From NCBI RefSeq assembly GCF_900113435.1, contig NZ_FOPG01000004.1:1-64000 (forward strand): a stretch of DNA of 64,000 bases. Direction: 5' to 3'. Source of the stretch: Sulfitobacter dubius. GTDB lineage: Bacteria; Pseudomonadota; Alphaproteobacteria; Rhodobacterales; Rhodobacteraceae. The notes below the pieces were generated by a model that made no database searches, was not told the origin of the DNA, and was given only the letters and a program-made list of their open reading frames with translations. Made by a program: the position numbers and the translations under genes. Position 1 is the stretch's first letter. Each line of letters begins with the position of its first letter. This document shows, one piece after another, positions 9,162-18,440 of the stretch.

Positions 9162-10129
9162 TGTCTCTGCTGGAAATCGACAAGCTCAAAGTCACTTTCG
9201 AGGGCGACGACGGCCCCGTTCACGCGGTCAACGACCTGTCGCTCTCGATCAACCGAGGCGAGACCCTCGGCATTGTCGGCGAAAGCGGCTCGGGCAAGAG
9301 CCAGACCGCCTTCTCGATCATGGGGCTGCTCGCGCCAAATGGGCGCACGGGCGGGTCGGTGCGCTTTGACGGGCAGGAGATTTTGGGCGCGAAGCCGAAA
9401 GTTTTGAACAAGATCAGGGCTGAGCGGATTGCGATGATCTTTCAAGATCCGATGACTTCGCTCAATCCTTACATGCGCATCGCGGACCAGATGACCGAGG
9501 TGCTTACCCTGCACCACGGCCTGTCCAAACGCGCAGCATTGGCTGAATCGGTACGGATGCTCGACGCGGTGAAGATCCCGGCTGCCAAGGAACGCATCCG
9601 CCTCTTCCCCCATGAGTTTTCCGGCGGGATGCGCCAGCGGGTAATGATCGCCATGTCGCTGCTGTGCAAGCCCGACCTGCTGATCGCGGATGAGCCGACC
9701 ACCGCGCTTGATGTGACTGTGCAGGCGCAGATCATGGACCTTTTGGGCGATTTGCAACAGGATTTCGGCATGGCCACGATCCTTATTACCCATGACCTTG
9801 GCGTCGTTGCTGGATTCTGCGAGCGGGTGCTGGTGATGTACGGTGGTCGCGTGATGGAGCAAGGCCCGACCGAGCCGCTCTTTGCCGAGCCGACGCATCC
9901 CTACACTCGTGGCCTGCTGGCCGCCGTGCCGCGGGTCGATGACGAAGACGCCACCATGAAGGCGATCCCCGGCAACCCGCCGAACATGGCCGCGCCGCCC
10001 CAAGGCTGCCCGTTCCGCCCACGCTGCACCTACGCAGGCGAAGATTGCCGCGTGATGCCACCCCTTGCGCCTTTTGCCGCAGGCCGCGCCCGTGCCTGCC
10101 ACCGCCCGATTGCGGAGGTCACCGCATGA
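9161..10129 (+). CDS. oppD: Oligopeptide ABC transporter ATP-binding protein OppD (system B)
   Basis: This 322-residue cytoplasmic ATPase has Walker A GESGSGKS at residues 40-47, the signature FSGGMRQR and Walker B LLIADEPTTALD. The C-terminal oligopeptide transporter domain ends with a cysteine set (GCPFRPRC, then ...DC... and ...ACH), the pattern that in related OppD/DppD proteins binds an iron-sulphur cluster. It overlaps oppF by 4 bp. With OppF it drives uptake through OppBC. Confidence 0.93.
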   Translation: MSLLEIDKLKVTFEGDDGPVHAVNDLSLSINRGETLGIVGESGSGKSQTAFSIMGLLAPNGRTGGSVRFDGQEILGAKPKVLNKIRAERIAMIFQDPMTSLNPYMRIADQMTEVLTLHHGLSKRAALAESVRMLDAVKIPAAKERIRLFPHEFSGGMRQRVMIAMSLLCKPDLLIADEPTTALDVTVQAQIMDLLGDLQQDFGMATILITHDLGVVAGFCERVLVMYGGRVMEQGPTEPLFAEPTHPYTRGLLAAVPRVDDEDATMKAIPGNPPNMAAPPQGCPFRPRCTYAGEDCRVMPPLAPFAAGRARACHRPIAEVTA

Positions 10130-11133
10130 GCCCGCTTCTCTCAGTGTGCGATCTGCACGTTCGTTTCCCCATCACCCGCGCTGGCGACATGCCTTGGACG
10201 AAACCGCGCTATCTGCACGCGGTCAACGGGGTGAGCTTTGATCTGGAGCCCGGCAAGACGCTTGGCGTGGTCGGTGAATCCGGCTGTGGTAAATCCACCC
10301 TCGCGCGGGGTTTGATCCAAATGGTCCCGGCGACGGGGCAGGTGAACTGGCGCGGAGAGACCGATTTGTTGTCGCTGAGCCCACGGCAGATGAAGCCCTA
10401 CCGCTCTGAGATTCAGATGGTGTTCCAAGACCCGCTCGCCTCTCTCAACCCGCGCATGACGCTGGGGCAGATCATCGCAGAACCGCTTCGGACCCACCGG
10501 CCAGACGTTTCGGCGAAGGAGCGCCGCGCCCGCGTGGCACAGATGATGGAGCGTGTGGGCCTGCTGCCGCAAATGATCAATCGCTACCCGCATGAATTCT
10601 CGGGCGGGCAGTGTCAGCGTATCGGCATCGCCCGTGCTCTGATCGTTGAGCCAAAACTCCTGATCTGCGACGAGCCGGTTTCAGCCCTTGATGTATCGAT
10701 TCAGGCGCAGGTGATTGAACTGCTCAAAGAGTTGCAGCGCGATCTGGGGCTGGCGATGATCTTTATCGCCCATGACCTCAGCGTGGTGAAGAACATTTCG
10801 GACGAGGTCATGGTGCTCTATCTCGGACGAATCATGGAAAAGGCCCCCAAGGCGGAACTCTACGACAATCCGCAGCACCCCTATACGCAGGCCTTGCTGT
10901 CCGCCGTGCCGATCCCCGATCCGGTGGCTGAACGCGCCAAAAAGATCGTGCCGATGACTGGCGATATGCCGTCACCGATGAACCCGCCTTCGGGCTGTGT
11001 CTTTCGTGGCCGCTGCCCCCGCGCACAGGCAGATTGCGCCGAGGTGATACCAGAGGCGGGCAGCGATGAGCATCAGGTGGCTTGCATCCATCCCGGCCCG
11101 ATGCGGGAAAAAGAAATGACAGCAGGGAACTAA
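10126..11133 (+). CDS. oppF: Oligopeptide ABC transporter ATP-binding protein OppF (system B)
   Basis: This 335-residue partner ATPase of OppD has Walker [10 protein letters not shown], Walker B LLICDEPVSALD and a signature reading FSGGQCQR, with cysteine in place of the more usual arginine. The C-terminal cysteine set is present (GCVFRGRC, ...DC..., ...ACIH). The ATG at 10126 forms an ATGA overlap with oppD; an upstream in-frame start at 10045 would add 27 residues unlike the family and was not used. It is the last gene of the opp operon. The 186-bp gap that follows holds the LacI-type operators but no clear terminator. Confidence 0.93.
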   Translation: MSPLLSVCDLHVRFPITRAGDMPWTKPRYLHAVNGVSFDLEPGKTLGVVGESGCGKSTLARGLIQMVPATGQVNWRGETDLLSLSPRQMKPYRSEIQMVFQDPLASLNPRMTLGQIIAEPLRTHRPDVSAKERRARVAQMMERVGLLPQMINRYPHEFSGGQCQRIGIARALIVEPKLLICDEPVSALDVSIQAQVIELLKELQRDLGLAMIFIAHDLSVVKNISDEVMVLYLGRIMEKAPKAELYDNPQHPYTQALLSAVPIPDPVAERAKKIVPMTGDMPSPMNPPSGCVFRGRCPRAQADCAEVIPEAGSDEHQVACIHPGPMREKEMTAGN

Positions 11134-11218
11134 CGCCCTTCTGTTGATTTAAACCCCTTTATAACAACGTGCTACCCACACTCTTGCAATCGGGCAGCGA
11201 CTTCTCATCCTAAGAAAA

Positions 11219-11254
11219 TGATATACGTCTATCAAAAATGATTGACGTATATCA
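11219..11254 (+). promoter_or_regulatory. Tandem LacI-family operators with overlapping candidate -35 box
   Basis: Two 16-bp palindromic sites, TGATATACGTCTATCA (11219-11234, 7 of 8 arm positions paired) and TGATTGACGTATATCA (11239-11254, 6 of 8), have centres exactly 20 bp apart, about two helical turns. Both keep the central CG that LacI-family headpieces use. Together they also form one larger perfect inverted repeat, 11219-11229 with 11244-11254. A TTGACG -35-like box at 11242-11247 lies inside the second site, so binding would block transcription of the downstream regulator-xylA operon. The -10 region around 11265-11271 is only weakly recognisable. Confidence 0.7.
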
Positions 11255-11319
11255 AAATATCCTCATAGATAGGGTCAAGACGCGCCGCTTGGGAGGGTTG
11301 GCGCGATGGGGGAGGGATC

Positions 11320-12378
11320 ATGACAAGTCCAACGCTGAGCGATGTCGCACGTGCTGCCGGGGTGAGCTATGCCACCGCAGACCGGGTGATCAATAATCGC
11401 GGCAATGTGGCTGAGAAGTCCATCGCTAAGGTGCGCGAAGCGGTCACCTCTCTTGGCTATGTGCGCAATGTTGCGGCGGCCAACCTGTCGCGGGGTCGCA
11501 TCTACCGGCTCGCATTTTTGATCCCCCGCGGTTCCAACGCTTTCTTCAACCGTATCCGCCAGCACATCGACCACGCCGCCGCCCATCAGGCCAGCGAGCG
11601 TGTGACCGCCGAGGTGATCGAGGTTGCAGCCTTCGCGGTAGAAGGGCTGCAAGACAGTATCTTGGCCCTGCTTGAGCGCGATTTCGACGGTGTTGCCATC
11701 GTCGGGCTGCAAAGCGCTGCGCTCGAGGCGCCTTTGGCCGAATTGCGCGCCAAAGGGGTGGCCGTGGTGGGCCTTGTCTCCGACCTGCCACACGCCGCCC
11801 GCGCGGCCTATATCGGCATCGACAACATCGCCGCCGGGCGCACCGCTGGCCGGATGGTAGGCCTTGCCCACGGCGGGCAGGGTGGGAAGGTGCAAACTTT
11901 TGCAGGTTCGCTCAACGCGCGCGACCACGCAGAGCGCCTTGCTGGTTTTCGCGAAGTGCTCAGCGCCGATTTCCCGCAGATTACGGTGCTTGATCCGATC
12001 ATGACCAAGGACGAAGCGCAGGTCCTTCAAGCGCAGATGCAAAAGGTGCTAAGCCAGCAAGGGCTGACAGCGATTTATAACGTCGGCGCGGGTAACAGTG
12101 GCCTAATCGCAGCGCTTGATGGCGATCAGGGAACACGCCCCTTTTGTGTGGTGCATGAACTTGTCGCCCATTCCCGCCAAGCACTGATGGCGCGACAGAT
12201 TGACCTGGTCATTGACCAGCGCCCAGACGTTGAAATCAACCGCGCCTTTACCGTCCTGCGCGCCCTGATTGACGCGAAAGATTTGCCACCGATGCCGGAC
12301 CTCGTTCCGACAGTTTATGTGCGGGACAATCTGCCCGCCGACACATTGACCGATAAGATGAAAGCCCAAGACACATGA
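11320..12378 (+). CDS. LacI-family transcriptional regulator of the xylose-type operon
   Basis: This 352-residue regulator has an N-terminal LacI helix-turn-helix at residues 4-25 ([22 protein letters not shown]) and the hinge-region pattern [14 protein letters not shown] periplasmic-binding-protein-like effector domain (Peripla_BP_4 type) occupies about residues 65-345. GGGAGGGATC lies just before the ATG. It is the first gene of the operon, directly behind two palindromic operators, so it probably represses itself and the sugar genes until a pentose or related sugar binds. The stop overlaps the xylA start by 4 bp. The effector is inferred from context only. Confidence 0.9.
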   Translation: MTSPTLSDVARAAGVSYATADRVINNRGNVAEKSIAKVREAVTSLGYVRNVAAANLSRGRIYRLAFLIPRGSNAFFNRIRQHIDHAAAHQASERVTAEVIEVAAFAVEGLQDSILALLERDFDGVAIVGLQSAALEAPLAELRAKGVAVVGLVSDLPHAARAAYIGIDNIAAGRTAGRMVGLAHGGQGGKVQTFAGSLNARDHAERLAGFREVLSADFPQITVLDPIMTKDEAQVLQAQMQKVLSQQGLTAIYNVGAGNSGLIAALDGDQGTRPFCVVHELVAHSRQALMARQIDLVIDQRPDVEINRAFTVLRALIDAKDLPPMPDLVPTVYVRDNLPADTLTDKMKAQDT

Positions 12379-13670
12379 GTGATTTCTTCAAAGATATTAA
12401 GCCACTTTCCTATGATCCAGACGGGTCTGATCTGGGCTTTCGCCACTACAACCCCGACGAAGTGTTTATGGGCAAGCGGATGGAAGACCACCTGCGTTTT
12501 GCCGTGGCCTATTGGCATTCCTTTGCGTGGCCCGGCGGCGATCCCTTCGGCGGCCAGACATTCGACCGCCCGTGGTTTGGCGAGACGATGGACATGGCAC
12601 GCCTCAAGGCCGATGTGGCGTTTGAGATGTTCGACCTTTTGAACGCGCCTTTTTTCTGCTGGCACGATGCCGATATCCGCCCCGAAGGCGATACATTCGC
12701 CGAGAGCCTGCGTAATTTCGAAGAGATCATCGACTACCTCGGCACCAAGATGGAAAGCTCCAAGACCAAGCTGCTTTGGGGCACGGCGAACCTCTTTGGT
12801 CACCGCCGCTTCATGTCGGGCGCGGCCACAAACCCCGACCCGGAGATTTTCGCTTGGTCCGCCGCCACGGTCAAAGCCTGCATGGATGCGACCCACAAGC
12901 TGGACGGCCAGAACTATGTGCTTTGGGGCGGGCGCGAGGGCTATGAAACCCTGCTGAACACCGACCTGAAACGCGAACGCCAGCAGGCCGGGCGGTTCTT
13001 GCAGATGGCGGTGGAGTACAAACACAAGATCGGCTTCAAAGGCGCCATTCTGGTGGAGCCGAAGCCGCAAGAGCCGACCAAACACCAGTATGATTTCGAC
13101 GTCGCCACCGTTTACGGTTTCCTTAAGGAGTTCGGGCTTGAGAGCGAGGTTCAGATGAATATCGAACAAGGCCACGCGATCCTTGCGGGCCATTCGTTCG
13201 AACATGAATTGGCGCTGGCGTCCTCTCTGGGCATTTTCGGCTCCATCGACATGAACCGCAATGACTACCAGTCGGGCTGGGACACCGACCAGTTCCCCAA
13301 CAACGTCCCCGAGGTCGCGCTGGCCTATTACGAGGTGCTGAAAGCGGGCGGTTTCACTACCGGCGGCACCAATTTCGACGCCAAGCTGCGGCGGCAATCG
13401 CTTGACCCGGTCGATCTGGTCGCGGCCCATGCAGGCGCGATGGATGTCTGCGCGCGGGGCTTCAAAGCCGCCGTCGCGATGTTGGAGGATGGCACGCTCG
13501 AGGCCATGCGCGATGAACGCTACGCGGGGTGGGAGAGCCCCGACGCCAAGGCGATGCTGGAGGGTGATCTGGCCAGCATCGCGGCGCAGGTTGCCAAAGA
13601 CGGCATCAATCCGCAGCCCCGCTCGGGCCGGCAGGAAATTCTAGAGAATATCGTGAACCGGTTCGTTTGA
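12375..13670 (+). CDS. xylA: Xylose isomerase
   Basis: This 431-residue enzyme interconverts D-xylose and D-xylulose in the cytoplasm, using two divalent metal ions. The active-site histidine lies in [13 protein letters not shown] (His97), the counterpart of E. coli XylA His101. The metal-ligand block [16 protein letters not shown] and the GSIDMNRND segment are intact. Length is close to the usual 435-440. It is coupled to the regulator by a 4-bp overlap and followed 22 bp later by an isomerase/epimerase-like gene. Together with xylB 5.8 kb downstream it gives a complete xylose-to-xylulose-5-phosphate route. Confidence 0.97.
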   Translation: MSDFFKDIKPLSYDPDGSDLGFRHYNPDEVFMGKRMEDHLRFAVAYWHSFAWPGGDPFGGQTFDRPWFGETMDMARLKADVAFEMFDLLNAPFFCWHDADIRPEGDTFAESLRNFEEIIDYLGTKMESSKTKLLWGTANLFGHRRFMSGAATNPDPEIFAWSAATVKACMDATHKLDGQNYVLWGGREGYETLLNTDLKRERQQAGRFLQMAVEYKHKIGFKGAILVEPKPQEPTKHQYDFDVATVYGFLKEFGLESEVQMNIEQGHAILAGHSFEHELALASSLGIFGSIDMNRNDYQSGWDTDQFPNNVPEVALAYYEVLKAGGFTTGGTNFDAKLRRQSLDPVDLVAAHAGAMDVCARGFKAAVAMLEDGTLEAMRDERYAGWESPDAKAMLEGDLASIAAQVAKDGINPQPRSGRQEILENIVNRFV

Positions 13671-13692
13671 GCCGGGGAAAGGGAGGACCACC

Positions 13693-14748
13693 ATGAAAAC
13701 GATCAAGGGACCAGCGCTGTTTCTGGCGCAGTTTGCAGGCGACGAAGCGCCCTTCAACTCTTGGGACAGCATCACCAAATGGGCCGCCGATTGTGGCTAC
13801 AAAGGCGTGCAGGTGCCCAGTTGGGACGCGCGGCTGATCGACTTGGCCAAAGCGGCGTCGAGCAAGGATTACTGCGATGAGTTCAAGGGCAAGGCAGTCG
13901 AGAACGGCGTAGAGGTCACCGAACTTTCGACCCACCTTCAGGGCCAATTGGTCGCGGTGCACCCGGCCTATGACACCGCATTCGATGGCTTCGCCGCAGA
14001 GGAAGTGCGCGGCAATCCGAAGGCGCGTCAGGAATGGGCGGTCGAGCAGGTGAAGATGGCGCTTTCGGCGTCAAAGAACATGGGCATCGGCGCACATGCG
14101 ACCTTCTCGGGCGCGCTGGCTTGGCCCTATGTCTACCCATGGCCACAGCGACCAGCAGGGTTGATCGAGACGGCCTTTGATGAGTTGGCCGCGCGTTGGC
14201 TGCCGATCTTGAACCACGCCGAAGACTGCGGTGTCGATGTCTGTTATGAAATCCACCCCGGCGAAGACCTGCATGACGGCATCACCTATGAGATGTTCTT
14301 GGAACGCACGGGCAATCACGCGCGGGCCAACATGCTCTATGACCCCAGTCACTACGTCCTGCAATGCCTTGATTATATTGATAACATCGACATCTACAAA
14401 GACCGGATCAAGATGTTCCACGTCAAGGATGCTGAGTTCAATCCGACAGGGCGTCAGGGGGTCTATTCTGGCTATCAAAGCTGGACAGACCGCGCCGGGC
14501 GGTTCCGGTCGCTGGGCGACGGGCAGGTTGATTTCGGCGCGGTCTTTTCCAAAATGGCCGCCAATGATTTCGATGGCTGGGCCGTGGTGGAATGGGAATG
14601 CTGCCTCAAGCATCCCGAAGACGGCGCGCGCGAAGGGGCGCAATTCGTCTCCGATCACATCATCCGCGTGACCGACAAAGCCTTTGACGACTTCGCCGAT
14701 GGCGGCACCGATGAGGCGGCAAACCGCAAGATGCTGGGGATCGACTGA
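13693..14748 (+). CDS. Sugar phosphate isomerase/epimerase-like TIM-barrel protein
   Basis: This 351-residue protein of the xylose-isomerase-like TIM-barrel (AP endonuclease 2) family has the metal-binding blocks YEIHPGEDLHDG, LYDPSHYVLQ, FHVKDAEF and VVEWECC in order, as in divalent-metal-dependent sugar epimerases. A GGGAGGACCACC ribosome site precedes the ATG. It overlaps the Gfo/Idh/MocA gene by one base. Such pairs often act on keto-sugars or inositols, so this may treat a second sugar or an oxidised intermediate taken up by the same operon. The reaction cannot be assigned from sequence. Confidence 0.85.
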   Translation: MKTIKGPALFLAQFAGDEAPFNSWDSITKWAADCGYKGVQVPSWDARLIDLAKAASSKDYCDEFKGKAVENGVEVTELSTHLQGQLVAVHPAYDTAFDGFAAEEVRGNPKARQEWAVEQVKMALSASKNMGIGAHATFSGALAWPYVYPWPQRPAGLIETAFDELAARWLPILNHAEDCGVDVCYEIHPGEDLHDGITYEMFLERTGNHARANMLYDPSHYVLQCLDYIDNIDIYKDRIKMFHVKDAEFNPTGRQGVYSGYQSWTDRAGRFRSLGDGQVDFGAVFSKMAANDFDGWAVVEWECCLKHPEDGAREGAQFVSDHIIRVTDKAFDDFADGGTDEAANRKMLGID

Positions 14749-15884
14749 TGGCACGTATTCGACTTGGCATGGTGGGCGGCGGCAATGACGCCTTTATCGG
14801 CGGGGTGCACCGCATCGCCTCACGCATCGACGACCGGTTTGAACTGGTCGCAGGCGCGCTGTCTTCGACCCCCGAGAAATCCGCCGCGAGTGCGGAGGCT
14901 TTGGGCATCCCGCGCTCCTACGGCAGTTTCGAAGAGATGGCCGAGGCCGAAGCCGCCCGCGAAGACGGGATCGATGCGGTCTCGATCGTCACGCCCAACC
15001 ACGTTCATGCCGCTGCCGCGAAGGCTTTCTTGGCCAAGGGCATCCATGTGATCTGCGACAAGCCCCTGACCTCCACATTGGAGGATGCGGAGGCGTTGGC
15101 GGCCAGCGTCGCGGAGGCCGAGGCGCTTTTCATCCTCACCCACAATTACACCGGCTATCCGATGATCCGCCAAGCGCGGGCCATGGTGGCGTCGGGTGAT
15201 CTGGGCGATATCCGCATCGTTCAGGCAGAGTACCCGCAGGATTGGCTGACCGCTCCGATGGAGAACGAAGGCGTCAAACAGGCCGAATGGCGGACCGATC
15301 CCGCACGCTCCGGCGCGGGCGGCTCTGTGGGCGACATCGGCACTCATGCGCATAACCTTGCGTGCTTTGTAAGCGGCTTGCAGGTCGAAAGCATCGCCGC
15401 CGATCTGCAAAGCTGGGGCAAGGGGCGCAAGCTGGATGACAACGCCCATATGATGCTGCGTTTTGCTGGCGGCGCGCGCGGCATGCTGTGGTCAAGCCAA
15501 GTCGCCCCCGGCAACGAAAACGCGCTGAAGCTGCGGGTCTATGGGGAAAAAGGAGGTCTGGAGTGGTCGCAGGAGGACCCGAACTATCTCTGGTTCACGC
15601 CATTGGGAGAGCCGAAGCGTCTGATCACCCGCAACGGAGCAGGGGCGTCGGAGGCCTCGCAATCCGTGAGCCGCATTCCCGGCGGCCACCCCGAAGGTTA
15701 CCTCGAAGGGTTCGCCACAATCTATAACGAAGCCGCCGATGCGATCCGCGCGGTGCAGGGCGGTGCCAGCCGCGAAAGCGCCATGGGCGTGCTCCCGGGC
15801 ATCGCGGAGGGGATGGACGGAATGCGTTTCATCAACGCCTGCGTCACCTCCTCGGCCAATGATGCGGCGTGGACCAAGCTATGA
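14748..15884 (+). CDS. Gfo/Idh/MocA-family NAD(P)-dependent sugar dehydrogenase
   Basis: This 378-residue cytoplasmic oxidoreductase has an N-terminal Rossmann motif (GMVGGGNDAFIGGVH, residues 6-20), the NTPNH-like block TPNHVHAAAA and the CDKPLT motif near residue 103, whose lysine is catalytic in the family. An alpha/beta C-terminal domain contains GSVGDIGTHAHN. Members oxidise sugars, inositols or sugar acids at a ring hydroxyl. Its tight coupling to the TIM-barrel gene (1-bp overlap) and the sugar ABC ATPase gene (ATGA) shows it belongs to the same sugar pathway. The substrate is unknown. Confidence 0.88.
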   Translation: MARIRLGMVGGGNDAFIGGVHRIASRIDDRFELVAGALSSTPEKSAASAEALGIPRSYGSFEEMAEAEAAREDGIDAVSIVTPNHVHAAAAKAFLAKGIHVICDKPLTSTLEDAEALAASVAEAEALFILTHNYTGYPMIRQARAMVASGDLGDIRIVQAEYPQDWLTAPMENEGVKQAEWRTDPARSGAGGSVGDIGTHAHNLACFVSGLQVESIAADLQSWGKGRKLDDNAHMMLRFAGGARGMLWSSQVAPGNENALKLRVYGEKGGLEWSQEDPNYLWFTPLGEPKRLITRNGAGASEASQSVSRIPGGHPEGYLEGFATIYNEAADAIRAVQGGASRESAMGVLPGIAEGMDGMRFINACVTSSANDAAWTKL

Positions 15885-17398
15885 GTGCCACCCCCGTTCT
15901 TGCCCTGCGCGACGTGAGCAAAAGCTTCGGCTCGATCGAAGTGCTGCACGGCGTGACCCTCGCGCTGGAGCCGGGGACCGTTCATGCGCTGATCGGTGAG
16001 AACGGGGCGGGCAAATCGACGACGATGAAGATCATGGCGGGCTATCAACTGCCCAGCAAGGGCGATGTGCAACTCGACGGCGCGCCGGTGCGGTTCAACA
16101 GTCTGCACGAGGGCGAGATGGCCGGGATCGTGATGATCCATCAAGAGTTCAATTTGGCCGAGCAGTTGACGGTTGAGCAAAATATCTTTCTGGGACGCGA
16201 GTTGAAACGCGGGCCGCTGCTCGACAAAGCTGAGATGCGGCGGCGCACGCGGGACTATCTTGACCGGGTAGCCTGCAACGTGTCCCCGGATGCGCTGGTG
16301 TCAAGCCTGTCGAACTCCGACAAACAGATGGTCGAAATCGCCAAAGCCCTGTCGCGCGATGCGCGGGTGTTGATCATGGACGAGCCGACGGCGGTACTGA
16401 CCAAACGCGAAACCGATGTGCTGTTCAAACAGGTCGCGGCGCTGCGCGCGGCGGGCACGGCAGTTCTGTTCACCTCGCATAAACTCGATGAAGTGGCCGA
16501 GATCTCGGACCATGTCACCATCATGCGCGACGGGGCAGTTGTGCATTCGGGGCCAAGCTCGGACATCAGCGAAGACGAAATGGCCACCGCCATGGTGGGC
16601 CGCGATGTATCCGACCTCTACCCCGCCAAACCCGGCGTGGAGCGGGGCGCGCCGGAGGTGCTCTCGGTTGAAAACCTCAGCGTGCCGGGCTTTGCCAGCA
16701 ACGTCTCATTTTCGCTGCGACAGGGCGAGATCTTGGGGCTGGGCGGGCTCATCGGCTCGGGCCGGACAGAGGTGATGGAAGGGCTGGCGGGGCTGCGACC
16801 GGCGACGTCCGATCGTGTCACGCTTTTCGGCCAGCCGCTGCAATTCAAACAACCCAGCGACGCGCAGCAGGCCGGGCTGTGCTACCTCACCGAAGACCGC
16901 AAGCTGCGCGGGCTGCTGCTGGAACGCGGTATGCGCGAGAACCTGACGCTGCAGAACCTCCATAAGTTCGGCGGCTTCCTGATCGACCGAGGCGCCGAGG
17001 AAACGGCGCTGACCCATGCGATCAGCGAGTTCGACATTCGCGCGGGCAGCCGTGACGTGCGTGTGGGCAATATGTCGGGCGGCAACCAACAGAAACTGCT
17101 GCTGGCCAAGATCATGCTCTCCGAGCCGCGCATCCTGATCGTCGATGAGCCGACGCGAGGCATCGACATCGGCACCAAGCAGCAAATCTATGCCTTTCTG
17201 CGTAAACTGGCCGATCAGGGCCACGCCATTATCGTGATCACCTCTGAAATGCCCGAACTCATCGGCCTTGCCGACCGCGTGATGGTCATGCGGTTAGGCG
17301 AGGTCAGCGGCACGCTGAACGCAGGTGAGATCACGGAAGACGCGATTGTCCGCCTCTCGATGGGGCTGCGCGCCGAACAAATGCCGATGACGGCCTAA
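15881..17398 (+). CDS. Sugar ABC transporter ATP-binding protein, RbsA/XylG type
   Basis: This 505-residue double-ATPase subunit belongs to a monosaccharide (CUT2) importer. The first half has Walker A GENGAGKST, the signature LSNSDKQM and Walker B LIMDEPTAVL. The second half has the degenerate Walker A (GLIGSGRTE) normal for this family, the signature MSGGNQQK and Walker B LIVDEPTRGID. The ATG at 15881 gives a 4-bp overlap with the upstream stop; an upstream in-frame GTG at 15869 is less likely. It powers the permease and binding protein encoded next. Pentose specificity is inferred from xylA and xylB. Confidence 0.93.
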   Translation: MSATPVLALRDVSKSFGSIEVLHGVTLALEPGTVHALIGENGAGKSTTMKIMAGYQLPSKGDVQLDGAPVRFNSLHEGEMAGIVMIHQEFNLAEQLTVEQNIFLGRELKRGPLLDKAEMRRRTRDYLDRVACNVSPDALVSSLSNSDKQMVEIAKALSRDARVLIMDEPTAVLTKRETDVLFKQVAALRAAGTAVLFTSHKLDEVAEISDHVTIMRDGAVVHSGPSSDISEDEMATAMVGRDVSDLYPAKPGVERGAPEVLSVENLSVPGFASNVSFSLRQGEILGLGGLIGSGRTEVMEGLAGLRPATSDRVTLFGQPLQFKQPSDAQQAGLCYLTEDRKLRGLLLERGMRENLTLQNLHKFGGFLIDRGAEETALTHAISEFDIRAGSRDVRVGNMSGGNQQKLLLAKIMLSEPRILIVDEPTRGIDIGTKQQIYAFLRKLADQGHAIIVITSEMPELIGLADRVMVMRLGEVSGTLNAGEITEDAIVRLSMGLRAEQMPMTA

Positions 17399-17408
17399 GG
17401 AAACGAAG

Positions 17409-18407
17409 ATGACAGATGTAACCACACCTCACACCAAAAGCTTCCGGATGCCGTCGATGTCCGTCCTCGGGCCAATCATCGCGCTGATCGTCCTTTTGGT
17501 CATCGGCGCGCTGATGAACTCAAACTTTCTAAGTGCGGCGAATATCACCAACGTCCTCGCCCGCTCGGCCTTTATCGGGATTATCGCGGTGGGCATGACC
17601 TTTGTCATTACCGCCGGGGGGCTTGACCTCTCTGTCGGGTCGATGGCGGCCTTTATCGCGGGGCTGATGATCTTGGTGATGAACGCCGCCTTGCCGAGCC
17701 TTGGTGTCGGCGTGCCGATCATCCTGTTGGGGATGTTCACGGCCATCGTCGCGGGGCTACTGGCTGGCCTGTTGAACGGCTTTTTGATCACCGCACTTGG
17801 CATTGAGGCGTTCATCGTCACGCTCGGGTCCATGGGCATCTACCGCTCGCTGGTGACGTGGCTGGCCGATGGTGGCACCCTGTCGCTCGATTTTGGCCTG
17901 CGCAGTTTCTACCGGCCCGTTTACTTTGACGGGATCCTCGGGGTCAGCTGGCCGATCATCGTCTTTGCGCTGGTGGTCGTCATTGGTGAGATCATCATGT
18001 CGCGCACTGTCTATGGCCGCCACTGCGCCGCCACGGGCTCCAACGAACATGTCGCGCATTATTCCAATGTGAACGTCAACCGCACGCGGCTGATCTCCTA
18101 TGCCGCTTTGGGCATCTTGGTGGGCATCGCCACGATCATGTATGTGCCGCGCCTCGGCTCGGCTTCGGCCTCGACCGGGGTATTGTGGGAGTTGGAGGCC
18201 ATCGCCGCGGTGATCATCGGCGGCACAGTATTGAAGGGCGGTTTTGGCCGGGTTTGGGGCACCGTCATCGGCGTGCTGATCCTCAGCCTGATCGGCAATA
18301 TCCTCAACCTCACCGATTTCGTGTCGCCCTATCTGAACGGTGCGATCCAAGGGATTATCATCATTCTCGCTGTGATCCTACAGCGCGAAAGGAAGACGGC
18401 GCTTTAA
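17409..18407 (+). CDS. Sugar ABC transporter permease, RbsC/XylH type
   Basis: This 332-residue polytopic inner-membrane permease of the BPD_transp_2 family has the family hallmark GMTFVITAGGLDLSVGS near residues 64-80, GLLNGFLIT further on, and the late block AVIIGGTVLKGGFG near residue 265. It carries eight or more hydrophobic spans. It follows the ATPase gene by 10 bp with an AAGGAAACGAAG ribosome site. It forms the homodimeric channel through which the sugar passes. Confidence 0.93.
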   Translation: MTDVTTPHTKSFRMPSMSVLGPIIALIVLLVIGALMNSNFLSAANITNVLARSAFIGIIAVGMTFVITAGGLDLSVGSMAAFIAGLMILVMNAALPSLGVGVPIILLGMFTAIVAGLLAGLLNGFLITALGIEAFIVTLGSMGIYRSLVTWLADGGTLSLDFGLRSFYRPVYFDGILGVSWPIIVFALVVVIGEIIMSRTVYGRHCAATGSNEHVAHYSNVNVNRTRLISYAALGILVGIATIMYVPRLGSASASTGVLWELEAIAAVIIGGTVLKGGFGRVWGTVIGVLILSLIGNILNLTDFVSPYLNGAIQGIIIILAVILQRERKTAL

Positions 18408-18440
18408 GCCGTAGTTGAACGCTTCATGGGAGGAGCAAAA

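Noticed and set aside
12315-13430. 371-residue minus-strand open frame across xylA
   Set aside because: Complement of a clear xylose isomerase gene; no recognisable domain.
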